DNA of 24,389 nt from Guillardia theta CCMP2712 (GCF_000315625.1 NW_005434405.1:21593-45981), one strand, 5' to 3'. Positions 8,383 to 19,475 are shown, numbered from the stretch's first letter. Notes: generated by a model from the letters alone, not told the origin. Numbers and translations: made by a program.

Positions 8383-11300
8383 TCACTCGTTGTCGCTCTC
8401 GTCCGACAAGGCGACTCGACGAAGTCTCTTCCGTCCTGCGAGCTGATCCGAGCGGAACTTGTCGACGAGCGAAAGGGGGAGGGCGACTATGTCTCTTGCC
8501 TCTTCCTCCTCCCCTTCCTCCTGGTCATCCTTCTTCTCCTCACCCTCAAGCTCCATCTCATCTACTTCCTTCTCCATCTCCTTGCCCTGCTTCTCCTCCC
8601 CCTCCTCCTCCTCCTCCTCCTCCTCCGACAGGTTCTTAAAGTTGTATCGCCTGCCGTTCTCCTCCTCGTTCTCTGACTCTGACGTCGCTTCTCGCACGCG
8701 TCGCTTCGGCCGGGTCGCCATCGATGACGTGGCGTCTTCTTGCGTCCTCGCGGGAGGGTCAGGGGTCGCCTCTACTTCAGCTCGCCGCGTCTCCTCCACG
8801 GGAATCTCCTGCACCCCCCGCAGCTCCTCCAGCATCTTCTCTGCGCGCTCCTCGTCCTCCAGCAGGCTCGCGGGGAACCGCCAGAACGCGTGACCCTCCG
8901 TTGGCCGAGGGCCGAGCAGGCGCATGGAGCAGAGGAGCTTCGAGACGAGCGGGTCAATCGCGTGCTCCCACTCCGCGCTCTTCGTCGGGACCAGCGAGAA
9001 GTCTTGGACGCGCAGGAAGCTCGCGCGCTCTTCGCTCCTCCCCGCCGCTAGCCGCATCTCCTCGCTCGCTCTACACGCCAGCGCCAAGTTGTCGACGATC
9101 CAGTCAAGAGCCGCCGGCCGCGCGTTCCTGAGCCTGCGAGCACAAGTGTAGAGGTCCTGGCGAGAGGAGAAGAGGTCTTCTTCCTCCTCCTCCTCCTCTC
9201 CTTCCGACCAGTCGTCATGCCCGACGCGCACGAGCCCGAGCTTGTTCATCCTCAGCGCGATCTGCTTGACCGACTTGCCCTCAAGGAGCATCGAGATCAG
9301 CTGCAGCGCGTTGGCCTTGGACCCGAACTGCTGATGAGCCTCCCGCAGTGCCAGGTCGTCGTCCTCCGTCCACTTCCCTGCGCTCCTGCCGATCTGCTGC
9401 AGGATCGCCTCCTCTCCCTTGCCCGGCTTCCTGCTCCTCTCCTCCACCACGGGCTTGTAGGCGTTGGCGATCAGCTCGGCGTCTCTGGCCGATCGCGTCC
9501 AGGCGAGGAGCTCGAGGAAGAGACAAGGGCTGACGAGCGAGAGCTTGAAGAACTCCCGCACGATCCACCGCACGAAGTTGACCATCTCCTTGTACTTGTC
9601 CTTGCCGTCCAGCGAGGAGTCGCTCAGGATCCTGTCGAAGATGCGGAAGGCGGAGAGCTGGAAGAGCATGGGGAGGAACTCGCACTTGCGGGCGATCACG
9701 TCGAGCATCTTCACGACCTGATGGTTCGTCTGGTCCGAGTTGACCCTGTAGTGAGACAGCAGGTGGACGTACGTCGACACGACCTGAGGGTGAGCAAACC
9801 GCTTGAGGTAGCTGTTGAAGTTGAACATGACCTCGTGGTACTCCTCGTCCAAGATCTCTTCCTCGCTCTCCCCGCCCAGCCACTCGCCCTCGCCCTCAGC
9901 CTTCTCGACTCCCCGTCGGTTCCTCCTCCTCCTCCGCTTCTTCAGCCGTTGGAGGTTCTGGTTGTCCTCAGAGAAGCTCTTGATGAGGCGCAGGAGCGTG
10001 TGGGTCAGGTCGACGACGTCGGCAAGGTGGCTGCGGGTGTTGCGGAAGGGGCGAAAGTCCTTGATGATGCACAGGAGAGTGTCGCCGAGGTCCCACTCGT
10101 AGACCAGGTTCCTCAGCAGCTGACTCGCCACATCCTTGTTGTGCCTCGAGTACGAGAAGTAGAGTGACTGAACGGTCAGCACAAGCTCTCGCAGCATCGA
10201 GATGAAGGGAGGGACCTTGTGGTGCTGGGCTCCCCCGCTGCCTCTCTCCGGCTTCATCAGCACATTGATCTTCTCCAGCACCCACCGGAGGTTCGAGAGG
10301 TCGACGAGCGACGAGACGAAAGCAGCGTTGTAGTCGTAGGGATCAACTTCCTCCTCCTCCTCCTCCTTGCCCCCCTCCTCCTTCTCGTCCTGCTCCGCCT
10401 CTTGATGCTTGTCCGTCATGACCTCTTTCATCGTCGCTTCCTCGCCATGTGGCTGCGATGCTTCTGCTCCTCTCGCTTCACCATGCTCTGCCTCCGAGGC
10501 GGGCTCTTTCATCGCCTCCTCCCCTTGAGCCTCGTCAAAGTTGAGTTGTCTCTCCACGCGACCCTCCTCGTCTGCTCGCGACAGGCTCGAGGCCGTCGCG
10601 TCCTCCCCTGCCTTGCTCTTGCTCTCCTCCCTCGCCTTCTCTCCATGCTCATGCGTCTCCTCCCTCGCCTCCTCTCCATGCTCATGCGTCTCCTCCCTCG
10701 CCTTCTCTCCATGCTCATGCGCAGCCACGCACTGGCTCACGTAGCTCTCGACATGATTCGCTTCCGAGCTGCTCGTCGCGTTGGCGACTGAAAGCACGAG
10801 CTCCTCCGTGAGCCCTGCCTGCGAAGCCTCTTGGCTTTCTTTCTCTTTGCTGGGCTTCGGGCGGGGAGGGAGGCTGGCGATGCGACGCTTCTCCTTCAAG
10901 CGGAAGTAGTGGAGGAACCAGGCGCTGACCGTCGCGAAGTTCAAGTCGTCCGACGCCACCAGCGCCGCGCTCTCCATGGCGTAGTCGTAGGTCACAGTGC
11001 CGAGGAGCGAGTTGAAGCCGACCTGCGGGAGTTCACAAGGGAGGAGTAGAAGTGATGTCATCACCTCGAGGAAGGTGGAGGCGTACGAGTCCAACGTCTT
11101 GAGCACGTCGCTCCTGTCTTTCTGCCTGTTCACTCGCACCTCCATGAGCGGCTTCCGTCGCGGACCAGCTCGCATGCTGCTGGGGAAGTCAGAGGCGGGA
11201 GGGGGGAAGGGGGAGACCCTCACGTCTTGCGAGGGCCTTCGGATCGAACGGCGTCGATCTTGTGGCTGACAAACTTGACTTCCTCGTTGGTCTTCACTTG

Positions 11301-12872
11301 AAACAGACCTAGCCCTCATTACACGCCTCGAATCTCTTACACGCCTCTTCAACCTGCGAATCGTTGGTGCCGACTGAAGCAAGTCGACTTCCGCATGGTG
11401 TTGGTCTCAGCCTTTGGGATGCTCTTGAGAAGCAGCTCTCTCCTCATGCTGTTCAGCCAATCCCCACTCGAGATCTCCGTGCTCGCAAGCACCTCGGTAG
11501 GATCTTCCTTCACCTGCCAGGATTCAGTCCCGATGTATGGCGCGAGTCGGTCGCGTTACAAAGATGAGTGCAAAGATGTCCAGCAGCAGCAGATTCCAGT
11601 TGCGATTCTCCTCTTCCTCGATTTGTTGAGCCAGTAGGATCAGCATCTCCAGCACGTTCTCTTCCGCTGCCGTGCCGTCAGCGTCTGCTGCCCCTTCCTC
11701 TCCTCTCCTCACCCATCTTCAAGATCAGTGTGTCTTGCGCCATCGCCAGCTTCGCGACCAAGGCTGTGGGAAGCTCCACCATGGACCCAGCAGGAGGCTG
11801 CATTTGCAGCAGGTTTCTACAAAGAGTTGGTTCGATACTGAAGATGAGGAGGTAGAGGGAAGGAGGGGGGTACTGGGTGGTGGGAGGAAGGGAAAGGGGG
11901 TAAGGGATGGGAAGGGAAGGAGAGGAGAAAAGGAAGGGGTAGGGGATGGAAAGGGGGTAGGAAGAAGTGAAGGGAGGGAGGTGCAGAGAGGGGGTGGGTG
12001 GGTGAGGAGCACCTTATGAGGTTGAGGACCAAGTCGAGGACGAGCATCTCGGGCTCTGTGCGGTCGCTGCCCTCGTGCAGGAGGGGATCCATGAGCCACT
12101 TCATGATGATCTGCGAGGACCATCAGCCGGTGATGAGGAAGGAGGGGATGAGGAGGGGCGAGGATGAGGAGGAGAGGCAGGAGGGGCAGCGCGCAGGAGG
12201 GGAGGGGGGAGAAGAGGCAGGGGAGGGTCGCGGGCACCGTCAGGACGTCTTGACTGTTAGCGAACTGCTCCTTGAAGATGGCAAGAGCCTCGAAGGCGGG
12301 GACGAGAGCGGCCCCGTAGACCTTGAAGGGTTCAGCTAGCGGCGGCTCCTGACAGACTCACCTTGTGCTTCTGAGCCCGGACATCCTTCTCATCGTCGAG
12401 GTGCACGATGGGGAGGGGAGGCAGGGAGGTCATGAGGTACGTCACAACCATGCACTCGTACAAGATCTACCCAGCCCGTCAGCATCCCCGCACCTCCTGC
12501 ACCTCCTGCAGCTCGGTCGCACCTCAGGGTCATCGCCTGCGTAACTAGCGATGAGCGGGAGGACATGGTTCTGAAGAATATTCCAGTCGGCGAGCGCTCT
12601 GTGGAGCTCCCATGGCACGCGAGGGGCGACTCTTCTCCCGAGACTGTCGACGCTGTTGGGTTGGTCTATGTCCCCCACAGAATCATCGCGATGTAAGAAC
12701 TGCTGCAGGTCCTTGAGAGTCTCCACGCACTCCTCCCCTTTGATGTATTCGTTCTGGTCCACTCGCCGGCCGAGCAGGGCACATGCCGCTGGTCCCAACA
12801 CTCAGAGGCTCGGAGGACAGAGCATGGCATACCGAGAAGCTCGTCTTTCAGGTTGTAGTCGTCGTCCTCCAT
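8383..12872 (-). CDS. TIM: Timeless/Tof1/Swi1 replication-fork protection protein
   Basis: This nuclear protein, with its Tipin/Csm3 partner, couples helicase and polymerase and supports the replication checkpoint. Proposed exons on the minus strand are 12872-12833, 12788-12523, 12466-12362, 12321-12238, 12110-12013, 11816-11713, 11666-11560, 11513-11354, 11308-11224, 11179-11065 and 11022-8383. All phases agree and total 1267 aa (human about 1208). The N-terminal TIMELESS domain shows ACALLGRRVDQNEY, EECVETLKDLQQFL and NILQNHVLPLIASY; later come SRHQRFAGLFQVK and FVSHKID. The central part has FNSYLKRFAHPQVVSTYVHL, TNHQVVKMLDVIA and LPMLFQLSAFRIFDRIL, all family hallmarks. A SANT-like WTEDDDLALREAHQQF and QIALRMNKLGLV match the C-terminal region. 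Acidic tracts and a 33-bp coding minisatellite are extra. The start MEDDDYNLKDELL gives the usual N-terminus. Confidence 0.95.
10624..10722 (-). repeat. 33-bp coding minisatellite in TIM (3 copies)
   Basis: Three near-identical 33-bp units encode an 11-residue repeat (HEHGEKAREET and a Lys-to-Glu variant) in the linker after the N-terminal TIM domain. The period keeps the frame. The surrounding linker is acidic and Ala/Glu-rich, and is probably disordered. Confidence 0.9.
11023..11064 (-). other. Probable 42-nt in-frame intron in TIM
   Basis: GTGATGAC...CCCGCAG lies between TFLE and VGFNSLLGTV. Its length is a multiple of three and it holds no stop, so the frame reads through it and would insert 14 hydrophobic residues into an otherwise well aligned helical region. 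I infer that it is spliced. It would be the shortest intron in the window. Confidence 0.6.
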
Positions 12873-13546
12873 CTCGATCAAGCGCGACGAAGATGTCTCA
12901 TGCTCCACTCTGAAGTGCAAGAAACATTCAATCCTAAAGTACCATCAACTCGACCGAGACTTGACAACTTCATCCGTCCTGCTACGTGCAGACCTGACAA
13001 ACCCTTATGCATCTCTTACGTGACCCCATCCTTCCATTTCGTCCTCGTCCCTTCCTCGTCCCATTCTCCTCTTATCATCTCTCTTCTACTCATCTCTTCT
13101 CCACTCCTCTCTTCCTTCTCCCCTCCCCTCCCCTCCCCTCTCCCTCCCCTCTCCTCCCGGTGTGGGCATGGACGACGGGCAGGTGGCGGGAAAATCATCC
13201 CCCTCATACCCAATTCTCCTTTTTCAGTCAATCAAACGGAAATAATAAGGAAAAACTCATTTAAAAATAATAAACAGACCTTGTTGTTTTAAATTTATTG
13301 ACTAAAGTTTGAGTACAAAGTTTGGTACCAGGAACACATTTCAGGACAGTACAAATCATGATGAGTGTTTTCCAAACCTGGTACAAATGTGTACTGGATT
13401 ATTGTTTATAATCGAGTTGTATGTGAATGACTCGCGGCTATGTGCAACATTACACTGACTTGGTTGCCAGTCATCTTAGAGTCTAGTGCATGTCCATCGC
13501 TGTTATGCTCTCCATGTCAACGACTGAATGAGGTGAAGAATGAGTC
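12873..13546. other. TIM upstream spacer with AT-rich segment
   Basis: The TIM promoter should lie just above 12872. Positions 13050-13160 are a CTCCC-rich pyrimidine run. Positions 13225-13335 are strongly AT-rich with runs such as TTTAAAAATAATAAA. The 14-base word ACCTGGTACAAATG at 13377-13390 reappears near 21780. I see no gene. Confidence 0.5.
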
Positions 13547-13975
13547 TGTTGGGTCGTTGACGCCAACGTCTGAATTGTCAGAGCTCATAGGAACCGAGCC
13601 CGAGTCAGACAAAACCCGTGGGGGACTTACAAGGTAAACAGAAGGGGTGCGTCTTGTGGAGTACGACCCGTTGGAAGCAGCTTGCTGCCATGCAAGGACG
13701 GGGTTCTCTTCCCTGCGAGAGAGTGGCATGGTATCCTCTCGAAGGTCAGAGGGGATGCTTGTCAACTTCCCGAGAGTTCTCTAGCCAAGAGACGGTACTC
13801 CTGGCTCCTTCCTCGATGCTATAAAGGGATGAAACTCGTCAGAGCTAGGTGGTCCTCTTCCCCTTTCGTGTGTGTGCCACGATTGTGTGTCTGTGTGTGA
13901 GAAAGAAATAAAAGAGAGTTAGATCTCCTTCTGTTTCACCGCTTTCCCTCTTGGTAGAGAAATCCAACGTGAGTT
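13547..13975 (+). mobile_element. Possible LTR or promoter-bearing remnant of a retroelement
   Basis: A CTATAAAGGG box near 13819 and an AATAAA signal near 13908 are spaced like the U3 and R regions of an LTR, and reverse-transcriptase sequence follows almost at once. TGTTGGG near 13549 could be the 5' TG end. No second LTR copy is visible in the window, so the boundaries are guesses. Confidence 0.3.
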
Positions 13976-13999
13976 CTTCTTGAACTGCGCTTGAAGGTC

Positions 14000-14320
14000 C
14001 ATCTTAGTCTACGTCGATGATGTCTTGCTCTATTCGCTGGGTACTCCTCAGGCTTTCACACCTCCAGCAGGTACGTCTCCTCCTGGAGCGCCTCCGCCAC
14101 CACCAGGTCTTCGTTAAACGGAGCAAGTGTATGTTTCTTCAGACCGTCTCAGATCAGCGCATGGGATTGCACCCGAAGCTAACAAAGTTGCTGCCATCGA
14201 AGACTTTCCGTCTCCTGCATCTGTGAAACAACTTCGCCAATTTCTGGGTCTGGCAAACTTTCATCGGCGTTTCATCAAGAATTTTGCCGACTATGCTGCA
14301 CCTCTCCCCGATCTTCTCAT
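14000..14320 (+). pseudogene. Ty3/gypsy reverse-transcriptase fragment, frameshifted
   Basis: The fragment holds the YVDDVLLYS catalytic motif of the palm domain at 14010-14036. It continues through a VFVKRSKC-type stretch into HGIAPEANKVAAIEDFPSP and RQFLGLANFHRRFIKNFADY, the conserved end of gypsy reverse transcriptase just before RNase H. The reading frame changes twice, between about 14040 and 14130, and the similarity ends near 14315 before any RNase H motif. Gag, protease, the fingers of RT and the integrase are absent. This is a dead, internally deleted copy. The family call is firm; the lineage within Ty3/gypsy cannot be given. Confidence 0.9.
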
Positions 14321-14388
14321 GATTCTCTCTTCGTCATGTTTGACTCGTTTTCGCAGCATGTCACTGAGTCACGCTGGCTCCCACGGAT

Positions 14389-14746
14389 ACACCCAACCAC
14401 CCCTCCTTTTTACCAAATCTCATACACACCGGTCATTAGTGTCAGTGTTAACTTAGTGTCAGTGTTAACTTAGTGTCAGAGTTAACTTAGTGTCAGTGTT
14501 TTAACTTCGAAACCACCGGTATTCCAGGCCACAGTCCAGCCTAAGACCCACCCCCAAGACATGTCAGTGACCTCTTCATATTCGTCTATTACCCCTACAC
14601 TCTTACCGGTGTCACTACACCCAACCACCCCTCCTTTTTAGCAAATCTCATACACACCGGTCAGTAGTGTCAGGGTTAACTTCGAACCACCGGTATTCCG
14701 GGTTTACCACCCCCTAGACATTTCAGTGACCTCTTCATATTCGTCT
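14389..14746. repeat. Direct duplication with 17-bp minisatellite in one copy
   Basis: Segment 14389-14587 and segment 14617-14746 share the same order of blocks: ACACCCAACCACCCCTCC, an ACACACCGGTCA block, GTTAACTTCGAA, ACCACCGGTATTCC, and CAGTGACCTCTTCATATTCG. Copy one has four tandem 17-bp units (TAGTGTCAGTGTTAACT, 14437 to about 14506) where copy two has one, plus a longer spacer. Confidence 0.85.
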
Positions 14747-15555
14747 CCGCATCCACCTATCCCCACCCACATTCCCCACCGCTCGTCGGCGATGCCGTGG
14801 CAATGTCCTGACTGCAAGGCAAGACAGCAGCGATGAGATGCTATTACCTTCACTCTCATACTTGATTGAGATGCTTTCTTTACTCCCGTACATCTTTTCC
14901 TTTTGATCATTCACTTGCTTTGTGTTCGCGGCTCCTGCTCTTGCTTTTTCCACCTGACTCGAAATGCTGCAGATCATCAATGTCGATCCTGGTACCTATG
15001 ACAGCACAAAATGCGTAAGTTGAATAGCTCCTTGTTGCCGTCATTTGACTTTGTGTCTCTTACGTGTTACCATGGATTGTCCTTTCTTCTTGGGAAGGGG
15101 GTGAGCAATTGTCTGTTTGAAGCATGTGCTGTCAGGAGATGATTTGCTGACATGATTTGCTTCAATTTGGTCTCTTGTGGCTGGGATGGACTTGATTTGG
15201 GTCTGGATAGGCGGTAAACATCTTGATTGAAATGATGCGGTCAGGGAACGATAGGGCTGACATGTAATTTTCAATGGTTGACATGTAATCTTGGGATTCT
15301 TTTGTTTTCGCTGGGATGGACTGGTGTGGATTGGGCTGGATAGACCGTAAGTATTATCTCGATTGAAACATGCGGTCGGTGGGGAGTGACATTCATTTTG
15401 AATTTTCTGGTATGTCTTGATCAACGAATGGCAACATCTGGTATGGATCCACTAGTGCTGCGTAAGAGATTGACACCATCACATATCTTCCTGCTGATCT
15501 GACCTTGTTTTGATTTCAATATGCATTGGGACACTCACAGAATGTGAGTGATCGA
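14747..15555. other. Gene-free stretch with degenerate repeats
   Basis: I see no gene. Positions 15110-15390 hold two to three imperfect copies of a roughly 110-135 bp block, recognisable from GCTGACATG, GCTGGGATGGACT and GGATAG...GTAA followed by GATTGAAA...GCGGTC. They start near 15116, 15224 and 15360. Confidence 0.45.
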
Positions 15556-16203
15556 TCATGTTTGAAAGCACATGGTTCGTAGAGGTTTTGTTGGTATTGA
15601 TTGGTTGACTCATGTTTCAAAGCACATGGTTCGTAGAGGTTTTGTTTGTATTGATTGGTTGACTCATGTTTGAAAGCACATGGTTCGTAGAGGTTTTGTT
15701 TGTATTGATTGGTTGACTCATGTTTGAAAGCACATGGTTCGTAGAGGTTTTGTTGGTATTGATTGGTTGACTCATGTTTGAAAGCACATGGTTCGTAGAG
15801 GTTTTGTTTGTATTGATTGGTTGACTCATGTTTGAAAGCACATGGTTCGTAGAGGTTTTGTTGGTATTGATTGGTTGACTCATGTTTGAAAGCACATGGT
15901 TCGTAGAGGTTTTGTTTGTATTGATTGGTTGACTCATGTTTGAAAGCACATGGTTCGTAGAGGTTTTGTTGGTATTGATTGGTTGACTCATGTTTGAAAG
16001 CACATGGTTCGTAGAGGTTTTGTTGGTATTGATTGGTTGACTCATGTTTGAAAGCACATGGTTCGTAGAGGTTTTGTTTGTATTGATTGGTTGACTCATG
16101 TTTGAAAGCACATGGTTCGTAGAGGTTTTGTTTGTATTGATTGGTTGACTCATGTTTGAAAGCACATGGTTCGTAGAGGTTTTGTTTGTATTGATTGGTT
16201 GAC
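15556..16203. repeat. Tandem array of 54 bp, exactly 12 copies
   Basis: Twelve head-to-tail units begin with TCATGTTTGAAAGCACATGG. They are nearly identical. The main variation is one site (GTTTTGTTGGT or GTTTTGTTTGT) that switches along the array in the order G T T G T G T G G T T T; copy two also has TTTCAAAGC. The period is a multiple of three and the minus strand is open in two frames (18-residue repeats NQYKQNLYEPCAFKHEST and SQPINTNKTSTNHVLSNM), extending beyond the array. With no homology or splice support I list it as a repeat. A minor GAGGTGTAT repeat follows at 16239-16280. Confidence 0.95.
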
Positions 16204-16592
16204 TCAGTGCGCCAAATCTCGTGGATGGACCGAGTATGACGAGGTGTATGATGAGGTGTATGAGCAGGTGTATGATTGGTTTGAGTGATGCGCGTGAGTC
16301 TCCTGTGACGTGTGCTGGTGGTAGAAAGGGTGCATGCATTGCAGGGTGAGGGGTGGCTGGACATGGCCAGTACCACCTGAAGATACCTTCCTCAGAAGAT
16401 GAAGATTCCTTACAGGTAGAACTTGATACTGGCAATGAGCACGAGAAGTGATGGTCTTCGAATGCAAGTGATGACACAGGTGGTGACACCATAATTGAAC
16501 TGATTTTCAAGTGGCCATTGATCACCTGAAGCAATTCAAGATGCTATGAAAACTAGCAGCCACCTCCAGGATCCTGGTGTCACCTGGTTTTG

Positions 16593-16654
16593 TTGGTTAT
16601 TCTAGCCATATCTTATAAAATCGTTGGTTATTCTAGCCATATCTTATAAAATCG
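16593..16654. repeat. 31-bp direct repeat, two copies
   Basis: Two perfect adjacent copies of a unit starting TTGGTTATTCTAGCC and ending TATAAAATCG sit immediately beside the 3' end of the minus-strand coding relic. Each contains a TATAAAA word. Confidence 0.9.
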
Positions 16655-17772
16655 TCACGAAGTCAACAAGGCAGTGAATATAGAAGGTCTTCATGCAGTT
16701 CAGCGAATCCCCATACATCATCACGTAATCCACCCTGTGCACCCTCATGAAGGGGGCGAGCTTGAGCATCACGCTGAACCGATCGTGCTTCTTCGCGGAA
16801 TCCTCGATGTAGGTGTAGACAAAATTCATCAGGAAGTACATCGCATGATTCACAGCACATCGAATGAGCTGCAAAAGCCTCACAGCAACGTCGTCCGGCT
16901 TGCACTGGAGGGCGGCAGCAAGCATCCCAACCCTCACACGGCGGGCGATGGCACTCACACGCATGACGGCATCTTCCTTAACGATGTAGGAATCGTTAAA
17001 GTTACCCGCCTCACACATGAGCATGAACCCAGACAAGGTCTTCCACATGGCGAGCACGACGATGTCATAGGCCGTGACGGTATCCCCGCTACCCGAGGAG
17101 AAGCTCGCAAGGGCATAGCCGAGCTGATTCGATCGAATCCTCATTATGCACATCCTGAGCAGTCCAAGCGGCTTCATTACACAAGAAAATCGAAAGAAAA
17201 TTGGTCAGCCTGACATCGCTCATTGGCGTTGCATAGACGGTCTCGAGCTTGTCAACGAAGAAGCGGGACCTCACAAGGAAGGTTGTCAGCTTGCTAACAA
17301 CTCTGAGACTCTCTCCTTGCACGTCATTCCCCATAGAGTAGCCAGTCGACTTCAGCATCACGCTCCCAAGCATGAACATGATCTTCTCTGCTGAGGCCTC
17401 ACCCAACCTCCCTGACTGGAAGACCCTCTCCCCCTCACCATTCACAGCGCTCCCGTAGAAACAGAGTGCCACAGAGAGGTATTTCTCCATCCTATCCCCG
17501 TGAAATCTCGAAAACCTCGCCAGAGCTGTCGCCTCGATGTCTGGGAGCTTGATCTGACGCACGCCGTTGTCGAGGAAGAAGCAAGGAAGATGGGAGGGAG
17601 AACGGAAGAAACCACCCTTGTTGTTGCTGCAGAGGAAGAAGTGCATCACCGACCTCCCCCCCTCCACACACATGCCGGCGATATCGGTCCTGGTGTAGAT
17701 GCAGTACTCATGGCCCGTGACGTTCATATGCATACGGGCCAGTGTCAGTGACAGACTCATCTCACTGATCAC
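16644..17772 (-). pseudogene. Unidentified intronless coding relic with one frameshift
   Basis: Two overlapping open stretches on the minus strand (17772 to about 17160, then about 17177 to 16644) have the composition of a real globular protein with mixed hydrophobic, charged and aromatic residues, and together would cover about 370 residues. They are in different frames and meet near 17160-17177, which suggests one broken gene. Recognisable local pieces include CEAGNFNDSYIVKEDAVMRV and KLAPFMRVHRVDYVMMYGDS, but I cannot assign a family. No introns or GGA repeats interrupt it, unlike the host genes on the left. It is head-to-head with the plus-strand relic and may share an origin with it, possibly an integrated virus or other element; the lineage is unknown. 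Confidence 0.5.
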
Positions 17773-19248
17773 GGGTCACACGCTCCCGAACCACGACGTG
17801 TGCATACTCTGCGGGATCCTCCTCCACTCCCACCAAGATCGGAGGAGCAAGACGGTGAGGACCTTCAGAGCGATGCTCAACAATACACAACATCTGCCAG
17901 CACGCCAAGAACGAGAACGAGCGGCTCACGGCCTGCATGGCCTGCATCAACTGGATCCGCAGGTCCGTCCCCACCAACGAGTGCGCCAACAGGGCCGTCG
18001 AGAACAGGACGTTCCTGCTCATCGATCGCCTGATATTCTTCTCGATGGCACCCGGGGAGATCACGAGCCCCGACCTAAGGAACATGCGGAGGCTGATCCG
18101 CTGCCTGAACCAATCGGAGACGGTCGAAGGAGACCTTCACGAACTACTACAGGGCGATCCTCCTCCCGCACCTGAAGCAGGCTATCGCAGAGTGCAAACA
18201 CGACAATTTCGACGACATCTACAGGTTCATCCATGTGATCATAAGGAGGTGGTGGCATGACATTGCGAACGAGACACCCTTCTTCAGAAACCCGGACACC
18301 GCATATCTTGTCCGCAAGGCCATATCCGACAATCACCGCGAGAGTATTAAGACGGTCGTGAGCTTCATAGACACAGATGACACCGTTGAGCAAGATGGAT
18401 CAGACTCAGGAGGAGACGAAGAGATCGATTACATTTCAGCTATACTCGAGGGAGCAGATGGAGGAATCGCTGCAGGAGGTGGAGAGCGCGATCCGGCAGG
18501 AGAGCATGTCCGAGAGGCTCACCTCCGACTGTTCGGCATGGTCCAAGCTCTCCACGAAGACGAAGCGTTCCGCGACATCTGCGATCCCCGCCTGGACCTC
18601 TCCAATCCCTTCCGCTCGGAGATTGCGGATATGCGCTGCTCGCTGTCGTGCCTCGAGGGCATGAAGCCCACCGAATCCAGATGGGTGATGTACATGATGA
18701 CCCATGTGGAGGAGCAGAGGGATGCCTCCACGGTGGAGATCAAGGACGCCTACCTGAGGACCATAGGGAAGCACCGTGGCACCCTCAGGATGTACGAGGC
18801 GATCGTGGACATGGCGCTGAAGACGAAGGAGCTCTCGGCCGTGCGCTCCACCGTCAACCTCATCATGCACCGCGTGAATGAGCAGGCGTCGAGCTCGGAG
18901 GCCCCGATCCAGAGCAAGCTGGTGGCTGCCAGCAAGGCCCTGCACAATGACGCGGAGGCGCAGAGGCTCTTATGCGAGCAGCTCGTGCAGATGGCGAGTG
19001 TGAAGGGCATAGACTTGCTATGTATGTGGGAGAGCGCGATATGTGTTCTTCAGGGGATGCTGCATGACATCAACCGCGTCTTTAGGCTAAAGAACCTAAA
19101 CACAAACACAAACACAAACCTGAACCTCACGTGGATCCTCATGATGAATGCCGTGTCTTATAGCATGCCCACGGAGCCGGCATGGGCGACCACGATCATG
19201 ATATGCTTCGAGCAGATTCTGGCCGCCGTCTTCATCCTGATCAGCATG
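17760..19248 (+). pseudogene. Unidentified intronless coding relic with several frameshifts
   Basis: Protein-like sequence runs along the plus strand but changes frame at about 17890, 18115, 18410 and 18520. The longest intact piece (18235 onward, resumed after 18520) contains RRWWHDIANETPFF, ESRWVMYMMTHVEEQRDAS and STVNLIMHRVNEQ. A helical, Glu-rich piece (SREQMEESLQEVESAIRQE) lies in another frame at 18440-18510, and an early piece has a CILCG motif. The total would be roughly 490 residues, mostly helical. It ends where an AACACA run (19101-19118) and then a 25-bp array begin. I do not recognise the family. Absence of introns and multiple frame breaks point to a decayed integrated gene; assembly errors are an alternative. 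Confidence 0.5.
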
Positions 19249-19250
19249 GA

Positions 19251-19475
19251 GTTCCTCCACCCCCTCTCCCTGTCAGTTCCTCCATCCCCTCTCCCTGTCA
19301 GTTCCTCCACCCCCTCTCCCTGTCAGTTCCTCCATCCCCTCTCCCTGTCAGTTCCTCCACCCCCTCTCCCTGTCAGTTCCTCCACCCCCTCTCCCTGTCA
19401 GTTCCTCCATCCCCTCTCCCTGTCAGTTCCTCCACCCCCTCTCCCTGTCAGTTCCTCCATCCCCTCTCCCTGTCA
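19251..19475. repeat. Tandem array of 25 bp, 9 copies
   Basis: Nine units of GTTCCTCCACCCCCTCTCCC plus TGTCA are nearly perfect. One site is C or T (CCACC or CCATC), in the order C T C T C C T C T. Because 25 is not a multiple of three, the plus-strand openness across it only shows that the unit lacks stops in every frame. Confidence 0.95.

Noticed and set aside
8036-8446. Gene starting with the copied MSAPLSRS leader
   Set aside because: After the repeat copy the frame runs through microsatellites into the antisense of the TIM 3' end. No exon with protein-like content follows.
9217-10167. Plus-strand frame of 316 codons opposite TIM
   Set aside because: It is the antisense of a well-supported TIM exon, with Val/Leu/Glu-rich composition typical of shadow frames.
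15556-16203. CRISPR-like array
   Set aside because: The units are contiguous with no unique spacers, and the context is eukaryotic.
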